Below are positions 8,180-15,546 of a stretch of 21,240 nt of DNA, one piece after another; within the stretch, counting starts at the first letter, position 1; every line of letters starts with the position of its first letter. The DNA is from CAYMKL01 sp964390805 (GTDB taxonomy: Bacteria > Chloroflexota > Anaerolineae > VGOG01). Under the pieces are notes generated by a model. That model was not told the DNA's origin, ran no database searches, and saw nothing but the letters and a program-made list of their open reading frames with translations. Both the position numbers and the translations under genes were made by a program. The stretch spans positions 1 through 21,240 of the forward strand of contig CAYMKL010000120.1 in the NCBI GenBank assembly GCA_964390805.1. The letters run 5' to 3'.

Positions 8180-8241
8180 CACAGCACCTAACGCCCCGGG
8201 GTTGCGCAGAATTGGCTGCCCAATGCCGCAGGGAAGGCAAG

Positions 8242-11037
8242 ATGACCACCCCATTGCTGAGAACCAAACTCTATATCCCCCCTGTCCGACCGGAGATGGT
8301 GTCGCGTCCGCGCTTGATGGACCGGTTGAACGCGGGGCTGGATCGCAAGCTCACCCTCATCTCCGCTCCGGCAGGTTTTGGCAAGACCACGCTGCTGAGT
8401 GGATGTGTAGCTCGCTGTGGGCGGCCCGTAGGCTGGGTCTCGCTGGACGAAGGCGACAATGATCTGGTCCGTTTTTGGAGCTACTTCATCGCTGCCCTGC
8501 AGACGATTCACGCCGGGACCGGGGAATCGGTTCTGGCTGGGCTCGAAACTCCCCAACCACTTCCCGTTGAGGCCCTCCTCACTGGCTTGATAAACGAAAT
8601 CACCCGAATTCAAGACCCCCCTTCGGCAAGCCGTCGTGGTGAGCCTGTCGAACCATCAGGGCGTGGCTTCGCCCTCGTCCTCGACGATTTCCACGTGATT
8701 ACCGAGCAGCAGATCCAGGACGGGCTGCGTTTCCTGGTAGACAACCTCCCCCCGCAGATGCACCTGATCCTCTCCAGCCGGTCTGACCCACCCTGGCCCT
8801 TGGCGCGGCTGCGGGCGCGCCGTCAAATGACCGAGCTGCGCGCCAAGGACCTGCGTTTCACGTCCGAAGAGGCCGCGGCCTTCCTCAACGACGCGATGGG
8901 CTTGGGTCTCTCTGCGCAGGACGTGGACGCACTGGAAGCCCGCACCGAGGGCTGGATCGCGGGCCTGCAAATGGCGGCCATCTCCATGCAGGGGCGAAGA
9001 CAGACCCAGGGCATCCATGGCATGTCTAGCTTCATCAGGGCCTTCACCGGAAGCCACCGTTTCGTCCTGGACTACCTGGTGGAGGAGGTTCTGGACCAAC
9101 AATCTCCGACGATCCAGGAGTTCTTGCTGAAGACCTCCATCCTGGAGAGGCTGACCGCCTCCCTGTGTGACGCTGTTTTGGAGGCTGGAAGTTGGAAGTT
9201 AGAAGTTGGAAGTCCAATCTCCAGCCTCCAACCTCCAACTTCCAACCTCCAATCACAAACCATTCTAGAGCACCTCGAATCCTCCAACCTCTTCATCGTT
9301 CCCCTCGACGACGACCGTCGCTGGTATCGCTACCACCAGTTGTTCGCCGATTTGCTGCGCGGCCGTCTGGAGCAAACCCAGCCCGACCAGGTGCCGGCCT
9401 TGCACCGCCAGGCCAGCCAGTGGTATGAGCAGAACGAGCTGATCGCCCAAGCCGCGAGCCACGCGTTGGTGGCTGGTGACCTCGAACAGGTGGCGCGTCT
9501 GGTTGAGGGCCATGCCTTCGAACTGCTGGACCTCCGCGAGTTGACCACCTTGGAGAGATGGCTGGATACACTGCCAGAGGAACTGGTTCGCTCCCGGCCC
9601 TGGCTCTGCATTGCCCGTGCCTGGCTGCACGTGTACACCGGTCGGTTGGATCACGTGGAACATCACCTTGAAGATGCCGGGCGGGCTCTGAGTACCGTCC
9701 TGAGCCCAATCGAGGGGCATCACGCGACAGGTCATATCACAGCTATTCGGGCTTATATTGCAGAATTGCAGGGAGATATGCTCCGCGCGGCTGGACTCGC
9801 TCGCCAAGCCCTGGAATTCTTGCCTGAGGATGACTTGAAGACGCGGGCGTTTGTGGCTGCCATGCTGGGCACGGTGTTGCACATTGATGGCGATCTTGAG
9901 GCAGCAGCCCAGGCCTTTTCGGAAGCCGTCACCGTTAGCCAGAAGGCTGGTGACAGTCACACGGCTGTCCATGCGCTGTGCGACCTGGCTGCGTTGCAGC
10001 GGGACAAGGGGCAGCTGCACAAAGCGGCCGCTAGCTGCCGCCAGGCACTGGACCTCGCCGATGAATACACCCGACTGGGGGGGCGGCGGTTGCCGGGCAC
10101 AGACTACGCCTACGCCCGCCTCAGTGAGGTCATGCTTCAGTGGAACGATCTGGACGCCGCCTTGCGCTACGCCAACGAAGGCGTCGAGCTGGCCGAGCAA
10201 CGCCGGGAAGCAGACAAATTGTGGATCTGCTACACGCGGCTGGCCATCGTGCTGTCCTGCACAGGCGATTTCGACGCTGGCCTCGCTGCCCTTGAGAAAG
10301 CCCGACAAACCAGGAGCGGCGAATCCTATCACGTCGCCTACACGGATCTTTATGAGACGGCCCTGCGACTGAAACAGGGGGACATGGCAGCAGCTTCCCG
10401 GTGGGTTCAGGAGACCGGGGCGAGCGTTGACGATGAGATCAGTATCGGCCTCAGGTACAAGCATATCTTGTTGACTCGAATCCTCATCGCCCAAGGTGAA
10501 TTGGAGGACGCTCACTGTCTATTGGCCCGGCTCCTCAAGATGGCAGAATCAACGGGATTGACGGGGTCTGTCATCGAAATCTTGATCCTGCGGGCCCTGG
10601 CTCTGCAAGCGCAAGGCAAGGTTGAGCAGGCCCTCGCGGCTTTGGAACGCGCCCTCTCCCTCGCCGAGCCGGGAGGCTACTTGCGCGTCTTCATTGATGA
10701 GGGGGCGCCGATGGGCGAACTGCTTCGACGGGCAATGGTGAGAGGGATTGCGCCGGAGTACGTGGGCAAACTGTTGGCGGCCTTCGGTTTTCGATTTCCG
10801 ACTTCCGCTAAATCGAAAGTCGAAATTCGGAAATCGAAAATCATTGAGCCTCTCAGCCAACGCGAGCTGGAGGTGCTGCGGCTTCTGACAACCAGCCTGT
10901 CCAGCACCGAAATCGCTGAAGAACTCCTCATCGCTCCCAGCACGGTCCGATCTCACATCAAGAGCATCTATGGCAAGCTGAATGTACACAAGCGCATAGC
11001 TGCGGTTGAACGAGCCAGGGAACTGGGGTTATTGTAG
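8242..11037 (+). CDS. MalT-like STAND ATPase / LuxR-family transcriptional regulator 1
   Basis: A 931-residue one-component regulator. Order of parts: N-terminal STAND NTPase with Walker A GFGKTT (residues 45-50) and Walker B LVLDD (145-149), a winged-helix segment ending near the motif NLFIVPLDDDRRWYRYHQLF, a helical TPR-like sensor region (about 400-845), and a C-terminal LuxR helix-turn-helix (869-931; EPLSQRELEVLRLL, then STVRSHIKSIYGKLNVHKR). In this family, ligand and ATP drive oligomerisation and DNA binding. ATG 8242 is preceded by AGGGAAGGCAAG, nearly the same site as in the paralog at 17081. Three linkers contain in-frame palindromic DNA (around residues 125-142, 313-337 and 849-866). 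The inducer is unknown; its position after the peptide importer suggests, but does not prove, control of it. Confidence 0.93.
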   Translation: MTTPLLRTKLYIPPVRPEMVSRPRLMDRLNAGLDRKLTLISAPAGFGKTTLLSGCVARCGRPVGWVSLDEGDNDLVRFWSYFIAALQTIHAGTGESVLAGLETPQPLPVEALLTGLINEITRIQDPPSASRRGEPVEPSGRGFALVLDDFHVITEQQIQDGLRFLVDNLPPQMHLILSSRSDPPWPLARLRARRQMTELRAKDLRFTSEEAAAFLNDAMGLGLSAQDVDALEARTEGWIAGLQMAAISMQGRRQTQGIHGMSSFIRAFTGSHRFVLDYLVEEVLDQQSPTIQEFLLKTSILERLTASLCDAVLEAGSWKLEVGSPISSLQPPTSNLQSQTILEHLESSNLFIVPLDDDRRWYRYHQLFADLLRGRLEQTQPDQVPALHRQASQWYEQNELIAQAASHALVAGDLEQVARLVEGHAFELLDLRELTTLERWLDTLPEELVRSRPWLCIARAWLHVYTGRLDHVEHHLEDAGRALSTVLSPIEGHHATGHITAIRAYIAELQGDMLRAAGLARQALEFLPEDDLKTRAFVAAMLGTVLHIDGDLEAAAQAFSEAVTVSQKAGDSHTAVHALCDLAALQRDKGQLHKAAASCRQALDLADEYTRLGGRRLPGTDYAYARLSEVMLQWNDLDAALRYANEGVELAEQRREADKLWICYTRLAIVLSCTGDFDAGLAALEKARQTRSGESYHVAYTDLYETALRLKQGDMAAASRWVQETGASVDDEISIGLRYKHILLTRILIAQGELEDAHCLLARLLKMAESTGLTGSVIEILILRALALQAQGKVEQALAALERALSLAEPGGYLRVFIDEGAPMGELLRRAMVRGIAPEYVGKLLAAFGFRFPTSAKSKVEIRKSKIIEPLSQRELEVLRLLTTSLSSTEIAEELLIAPSTVRSHIKSIYGKLNVHKRIAAVERARELGLL
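8617..8660. repeat. In-frame palindromic element A in regulator 1
   Basis: The imperfect inverted repeat CTTCGGCAAGC (8621-8631) facing GCCTGTCGAACC (8643-8654) belongs to a common palindrome family that encodes the peptide GEPVEP when captured in frame. It inserts about 17 residues between NEIT and FALVLDD; the paralog at 17081 has only a few residues here. It lies in the surface loop just before the Walker B strand. Confidence 0.7.
9180..9250. repeat. In-frame palindromic element B in regulator 1
   Basis: The left arm 9180-9209 (GGAGGCTGGAAGTTGGAAG and following) pairs with the right arm 9221-9250 at about 25 of 30 positions. It encodes a low-complexity stretch (SWKLEVGSPISSLQPPTSN) inserted between SLCDAVL and ILEHLESSNLFIVPL, at the same junction where regulator 2 carries a different palindrome. 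Confidence 0.8.
10788..10840. repeat. In-frame palindromic element C in regulator 1
   Basis: A perfect 14-bp inverted repeat, TTTTCGATTTCCGA (10788-10801) with TCGGAAATCGAAAA (10827-10840). It encodes the linker RFPTSAKSKVEIRKSKI just before the LuxR DNA-binding domain. Its base composition is AT-richer than the surrounding gene. Confidence 0.85.
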
Positions 11038-11061
11038 CCCACTCACCACCCAACCCGATCT

Positions 11062-11092
11062 AAAAACCCCCACCAAGCAGGTGGGGGTTTTT
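11062..11092 (+). terminator. Strong intrinsic terminator of regulator 1
   Basis: A perfect 13-bp stem, AAAAACCCCCACC (11062-11074) with GGTGGGGGTTTTT (11080-11092), and a 5-base loop. The A-run and T-run on either side make it work in both directions. It lies 25 bases after the stop codon. Confidence 0.95.
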
Positions 11093-11117
11093 ACGTTTCC
11101 GGTGACTGCTCAGCCTG

Positions 11118-11340
11118 TGTCATTGCGAGGAGCATTTTTCCGCGACGAAGCAATCTCCTACTTGCGGCTTGGGGATTGCTTCGCTTCGCTACTCAGAAAC
11201 TTCCCCTCACCCCAGCCCTCTCCCCAACGGGGCGAGGGAGCACGTCCCCTCTCCCTCGCAGGGAGAGGGTTAGGGTGAGGGTGGGGCGTTTCTGTCCCCT
11301 ACGGATGGCGCGATGCGCCATGGAAGACTCGCAATGACAG
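11118..11340. repeat. Composite nested palindromic repeat
   Basis: The outer 12-bp inverted repeat is TGTCATTGCGAG (11118-11129) with CTCGCAATGACA (11328-11339). Inside lie CGAAGCAATCTCC (11146-11158) facing GGGGATTGCTTCG (11171-11183), and a second family, CCCTCACCCCAGCCCTCTCCC, facing GGGAGAGGG..AGGGTGAGGG (about 11205-11282). A CGCG/GCGC-rich stem follows near 11305-11322. No gene is supported here. It looks like one repeat family that has been entered by another. Confidence 0.8.
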
Positions 11341-11395
11341 CTTGAGTAGTCGTGTTTCCTGCCAGAATTCCCCACCCGAATCCCCCATTTAGGGG

Positions 11396-11425
11396 ATGAC
11401 AAATCCCCCAGTTGCCTGATATACT
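11396..11425 (+). promoter_or_regulatory. Promoter of the small protein / hydrolase unit
   Basis: ATGACA (11396-11401), an 18-base spacer and TATACT (11420-11425) preceded by TGA (extended -10). The inverted repeat TCCCCCATTTAGGGGA (11381-11396) abuts the -35 box and could be an operator. The predicted start is near 11432, followed by the ribosome-binding site AAGGAGG (11448-11454). Confidence 0.55.
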
Positions 11426-11462
11426 GTAGGCGAAACTGAGGAATCACAAGGAGGCACACCCT

Positions 11463-11711
11463 ATGAGCAACGGGCATGAATTCGACAAGCAAGGAATCTA
11501 TCGAATCCGGGTGAAAGGCAATCTCGGCCAGAAATGGTCTGACTGGTTTGATGGTTTCACCATTACCCTCCAAGCCAACGACGAGACCTTGCTGACCGGC
11601 CCGGTGGTAGATCAGGCTGCCTTGCACGGCCTGCTGGCCAAAATCCGTGACCTGGGCCTGCCTATACTGCTAGTTAAACGAGTAGAGACCACTGTGGTTT
11701 CGGAAGAATGA
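11463..11711 (+). CDS. Small conserved protein, 'DQAALHGLL' family, copy 1
   Basis: An 82-residue soluble protein without signal peptide or membrane segment. It has a predicted alpha/beta pattern: an initial strand IYRIRVKG, a W..WF motif (WSDWFDGF), a strand TITLQ, then the highly conserved LTGPVVDQAALHGLLAKIRDLGLP and a final strand ending KRVET. A second copy at 20859-21101 shares most of these residues, so the gene is real. A strong ribosome-binding site, AAGGAGG, lies 8 bases upstream. It is followed closely by the large lipoprotein gene and is probably co-transcribed with it. I recall such proteins as uncharacterised in Chloroflexota. I assign no function; a small regulatory or binding partner is only a guess. 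Confidence 0.88.
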   Translation: MSNGHEFDKQGIYRIRVKGNLGQKWSDWFDGFTITLQANDETLLTGPVVDQAALHGLLAKIRDLGLPILLVKRVETTVVSEE

Positions 11712-11806
11712 TCTCGAAGGAGGAAAAAGCAATGAAACACAGAATCCCACCAGAGATACCTTTTGACAAACACAACAGATCCAAGAACAAAGAGAGGAGG
11801 CAAGAA

Positions 11807-14800
11807 ATGAAAAGACGTGCAATGTGGTTCATCCTGATCAGTTTGCTGGCAGCCGTCCTGCTGCTCATTGGATGTTCCAGAGACACGCTGGCCGCGATGG
11901 AGCGAGATATCCTCAAGGGCGGTGGCACGGACTACTATCGCTACCTGGAGGACCCGGGCTATGAGGACGTTCGATCTGAACCCAGGTTTGACGAGCTGAT
12001 CGAATTGGCCAAGCAGAACGCGCTGAGGGAGAACGAGGCCAAGGCGATCACGTTAGAGGAGGGAACCTGGTACGACTGGGAGCTGGAGAGCGAACACAAG
12101 CTTCCCATCGTCAACCTGTCATTCCAGTACGACGACCGGTTTTTCACGATCAAGGCCCAGGTTGAAGACACCCATTTCAGAGATGGGGAACGGAGCTGGC
12201 GGTATGGCGACGGGTTCCTGATCAATTTCCTGACCCCAAAGGATTACAGCGACCCATACGCGGACGAGTTCTACTCGTACGGTTTCTCAATGGAGAATGG
12301 CCAGCCGGTCGCCGTGCTCGTGAACAAGGATGGCACCTGGCCGTTGCGCAACCTGCCCGACTTCCGGCCAGAGATCAAGTTGGACCAGGAGGCAGGCACG
12401 GCAGAGTACCTGGTCCAGATCCCCTGGTCGCGCCTCTATCCCTTCCATCCGCTCATGGACGGGCAGGCGGGAATCAATGTCAGGTACAGAAGCCGGGACG
12501 ACGACGGAACGATCAAGACACTGATCTATGTGCCGGACTGGTTTACGGAGTGGATGAACGTTCGTCGCTACGCGCCGCTCTACTTTGTGCCTTCCGACCG
12601 GTCGCGCTTGCAGATGACCGGTGTGCTCGAGACGCGCCTGATTTCCAAAGGCCCAGCGAACCTGAAACTGTGCGTTTGGGCCCCCGAGGCACTCTCCGCG
12701 GTGGGATCCATCGTGCTCGAGGATGAAACGGGCCAGACCATCTCCGAGTGGCAGTTCGAGCAGGGCTTGGACGCCGGCAAGTCCACGATCGGCAGAGAGA
12801 TCGAGCTTCCCGCGACCGTGGGGCTTTTTCGCCTGGCCGTGCGGATCAATGACTCACTATACTGGGAGGACATCCTCTACAGATACGACCCAGAAGCGCT
12901 TGCTCGACTCGAGGCGGGCATCCAGGAACTGGCTCTTGACGCGAGCGATGCGAACGCGCGCAATAGCGCAGATGCCCTGGAGTATCGCCTGGCCACACTG
13001 GAGAGCCACATCGCAGGCTTTAGCGAGCGCGACGACCCACAAGAGATCAAAAAGGATCTGGAAGAGGTGGCTTCCCTGTACGAGACCTGCGTGGAGCACG
13101 GCTCGATCTATGTCAAGGACGGTTACCTGTTGTCGGCGTTCAGATCCCCGCTGGACGACACGCTGCAGCCCTTTTCCATCTATCTCCCGGCGAACTATGA
13201 CCCTTCCAGGCAGTACGATCTGATGGTCACCCTGCACGGCAGTGGCGTGGATGAAGTGGGCTCTGTCTGGTGGCAGGCGACGCGCACCTTTGCGGGACGC
13301 GAGGTCATCGTTTTGGGGCCGCGCGGTCGAGACCTGAGTGGCTGGTGGATCGGAACGAGCGAAGATGACGCGGCCGACCTGATCGAGCTGGCCCATGAAG
13401 TGTTCAACGTCAACAGAACCTTCTGCTATGGTTTCTCCATGGGTGGCTATGGCGTATGGCGCATGGGATTCCGGCATCCCGAGTTGTTTGACGGCGCCAT
13501 TGTCGTAGCGGGATATCCCCACCCTCCTTGGCCGCCGTGGAACACCAAAGAGAACGACATGAACACCTACATCGGTCAAGCCAAAGAACTGCCGTTCCTG
13601 GTGATTCACGGACCAGACGACCCCCAGTTGTCTATCAAGGCCACAGATGGCTTTGTCGCCAAGCTGGAGAAGAGTGGCTATGACGTGGTCTACCACCGTC
13701 CCGAAGGCGGCGGGCACACGAACATTGACGTGACAGCGATGGTCAATGAGTGGCTGGACGAGCGGTTCGGTCAGACAGCCATCCCACCCACTCCGGCAAC
13801 CGTGCCAACCCCAACCATCAGGGCCGAACTGGGTTCCATTGATGACGCTGTGGACCAGCAGATTCAGACCCTGATGGAGGAAGGAGACATTCCGTCCCTC
13901 TCGGTTGGGATTGTGGTCAATAATGAGTTAGTCTGGGCCAAGAACTATGACGGGCCAGCAGGACTGGACACGGTTTACATCGTGGGCTCGATCCAGAAAC
14001 CGTTCACGTCCTCTGCGGTGCTGCAACTCGTCGAGCAGGGTGTGCTCGATCTGGATGAGGATGTGGGCACATACCTTCCATTCCCAGTGAGGCATCCCGA
14101 CTACCCCGATACTCCGATCACGATTCGTATGCTGCTTACCCACCAATCTGGCCTGGGCCAAGAGACAGGGGCTGAGGGCGTATACGTATTCCAGGGTGAC
14201 TATTCTGTGTACGAATTCGGCGAAGAGTTGCTGGGGATCGAGTTTCCCCGGCTCGACCCCTACCCCTCGTGCGAGACATTCTACGAGGACCTGTTGACCC
14301 CAGGTGGTGTCTACCACGAACCGGATGTCTGGGAGTTCGAGCCAGGCACGGTCAACTATTCGAATACCGCGTTCCAGTTCCTGGGATGCATCGTGGAACA
14401 AGTTACTGGGCAATCCTTGGCAGAATACATCGAGGAGCACGTCCTCGATCCGCTCGGAATGTCCCACTCGGGTTACAGCGTGTCGGAGTTGGCGCAATTC
14501 CATGCGCTGCCCTATGAGCGCATCGAGGGCAACTACCTCCTGATGGATGGGCAACGGGTCCCTATTCGTGAGGAGCAAGCGGATCTGGTCCAGAACAACC
14601 TTCTCCAGATCCCGCTCTATGAGTGGGCACCTGGAGCAGGCGGGCTGAGGACGACCGTGACGGATCTGGCGCAGTTCATGATCGCGCACATGAACGAAGG
14701 CCTTGCGCCCAACGGCTACCAGCTCTTGCAGCCAGAGACCGTTGAGATGATGCATCAAAGTGCCGGGCCGGCCCATGGGAACATTAACAGCTTCCCACTG

Positions 14801-15058
14801 GTGGGACAGGGCGTGGGATGGAGCCTGTGCCAGGATGAGGTGGAGGGACATGTAGGGGGGCAGTTGGGTTTTGGCGGCACAATGATCTTTAAGCGAACCG
14901 ATCAAGGCACATTCGGTATCCTGGTGATGACAAACGTCAACCTGTTGTATCACGGAGAAGCCCGTAAATGGGAATGGTTTCGGAGCTATTACTTCGAGGT
15001 TGAACAACTGCTCCTTCGGACTGCGGAAGAGATGCTCGCCCGAGAGTCCGAGGGCTAG
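11807..15058 (+). CDS. Three-part lipoprotein: CBM9-like region, esterase, beta-lactamase-like serine hydrolase
   Basis: A 1083-residue surface lipoprotein (lipobox LIGC after a single hydrophobic helix). Residues of about 50-270 resemble a CBM9/DOMON-type sugar-binding sandwich. Residues of about 440-660 are an alpha/beta-hydrolase with nucleophile Ser544 in GFSMGGYG, probable acid Asp604/605 in HGPDDP and His637 in GGGHTN. A Pro/Thr linker follows. Residues from about 685 to the end are a class C beta-lactamase/DD-peptidase-like domain with Ser728-Ile-Gln-Lys731 (SxxK), Tyr851-Ser-Asn853 (YxN) and His1015-Val-Gly (HxG). All catalytic motifs are intact. Such domains mostly act as esterases or peptidases, so drug resistance should not be assumed. 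ATG 11807 follows GAGAGGAGG at 6 bases; ATG 11732, also with GAAGGAGG, would add 25 basic residues, and 11708 overlaps the upstream stop. Confidence 0.9.
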   Translation: MKRRAMWFILISLLAAVLLLIGCSRDTLAAMERDILKGGGTDYYRYLEDPGYEDVRSEPRFDELIELAKQNALRENEAKAITLEEGTWYDWELESEHKLPIVNLSFQYDDRFFTIKAQVEDTHFRDGERSWRYGDGFLINFLTPKDYSDPYADEFYSYGFSMENGQPVAVLVNKDGTWPLRNLPDFRPEIKLDQEAGTAEYLVQIPWSRLYPFHPLMDGQAGINVRYRSRDDDGTIKTLIYVPDWFTEWMNVRRYAPLYFVPSDRSRLQMTGVLETRLISKGPANLKLCVWAPEALSAVGSIVLEDETGQTISEWQFEQGLDAGKSTIGREIELPATVGLFRLAVRINDSLYWEDILYRYDPEALARLEAGIQELALDASDANARNSADALEYRLATLESHIAGFSERDDPQEIKKDLEEVASLYETCVEHGSIYVKDGYLLSAFRSPLDDTLQPFSIYLPANYDPSRQYDLMVTLHGSGVDEVGSVWWQATRTFAGREVIVLGPRGRDLSGWWIGTSEDDAADLIELAHEVFNVNRTFCYGFSMGGYGVWRMGFRHPELFDGAIVVAGYPHPPWPPWNTKENDMNTYIGQAKELPFLVIHGPDDPQLSIKATDGFVAKLEKSGYDVVYHRPEGGGHTNIDVTAMVNEWLDERFGQTAIPPTPATVPTPTIRAELGSIDDAVDQQIQTLMEEGDIPSLSVGIVVNNELVWAKNYDGPAGLDTVYIVGSIQKPFTSSAVLQLVEQGVLDLDEDVGTYLPFPVRHPDYPDTPITIRMLLTHQSGLGQETGAEGVYVFQGDYSVYEFGEELLGIEFPRLDPYPSCETFYEDLLTPGGVYHEPDVWEFEPGTVNYSNTAFQFLGCIVEQVTGQSLAEYIEEHVLDPLGMSHSGYSVSELAQFHALPYERIEGNYLLMDGQRVPIREEQADLVQNNLLQIPLYEWAPGAGGLRTTVTDLAQFMIAHMNEGLAPNGYQLLQPETVEMMHQSAGPAHGNINSFPLVGQGVGWSLCQDEVEGHVGGQLGFGGTMIFKRTDQGTFGILVMTNVNLLYHGEARKWEWFRSYYFEVEQLLLRTAEEMLARESEG

Positions 15059-15138
15059 TGCGCTCGAACTTGTTCCCGACCCGGCAGAGTAATGATCAGG
15101 GTGCGTTTCAAATGGGTTGGGAGTTCCTAGAAGGGCAT

Positions 15139-15252
15139 ACTGTCAACGGATTTTTGGAACAGATTGAACGGATGATCGCCTATCCGGCGGGACTCTTCCT
15201 CTCTAACCCGACTGTGAATCTGTTCAGTCCGCTCCCCGAATCCGTTGACAGT
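15139..15252. repeat. MITE-like palindromic element
   Basis: A perfect 14-bp terminal inverted repeat, ACTGTCAACGGATT (15139-15152) with AATCCGTTGACAGT (15239-15252), encloses a second perfect pair, GAACAGATT (15157-15165) with AATCTGTTC (15217-15225), and a weaker inner CGGAT/ATCCG pair. The whole 114 bases can fold into one hairpin. No coding content and no clear target duplication are visible. Confidence 0.8.
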
Positions 15253-15546
15253 TCCCCACAGCAACAACGCCAATTGCAATGAAACAGACCCCAATGATAA
15301 GTAACGAAAAGGAGGAACGCTCAAACCTATTTTCGTGGGAAGGGTAGAAACAAGCCCATGAGTACACGGGAAGGGAAATTGAGGGCTCATAAGCGAGGCA
15401 GTCGCCGCCCAAAGCACCCTGGGCGGCCTATGTTCCGCTGCTTGGAAGGGAGCTGGGGGCGTGGTGTTGGCCGCTATCCCGTTTCAAGCAGCGGGCGAGG
15501 CGTCGGCTTGCTTGGGCCGACGGCTTTTGGTGACTCTGGTGCTCGC
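15253..15546. other. Non-coding stretch with three consecutive hairpins
   Basis: I see no credible gene here. Three stems lie in a row: GCCGCCCA/TGGGCGGC (15404-15427), a perfect 10-bp CCGCTGCTTG (15435-15444) with CAAGCAGCGG (15485-15494), and CGTCGGC/GCCGACG (15501-15522) followed by GCTTTT. It borders the 3' end of the transposase remnant, so it may be the end of that insertion sequence or another palindromic repeat. The last stem could terminate transcription on the + strand. Confidence 0.4.

Noticed and set aside
8170..8241. Upstream GTG start for regulator 1
   Set aside because: The -10 box at 8174-8179 covers it, and ATG 8242 has a ribosome-binding site and N terminus shared with the paralog.
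9265..10515. Long minus-strand ORF (416 residues)
   Set aside because: It is antisense to regulator 1 and shows no family features.
12857..13717. Minus-strand ORF of 286 residues
   Set aside because: It is antisense to the esterase part of the lipoprotein, whose catalytic motifs are intact.
13928..15007. Minus-strand ORF of 359 residues
   Set aside because: It is antisense to the beta-lactamase-like domain and has no recognisable domain or start signal.
11807..15058. Antibiotic-resistance beta-lactamase
   Set aside because: The SxxK/YxN/HxG motifs also define esterases and DD-peptidases, and the fusion to a sugar-binding region and an esterase makes drug resistance unlikely.
15127..15417. 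Minus-strand ORF of 96 residues
   Set aside because: It consists largely of the palindromic element at 15139-15252 and has no start signal.
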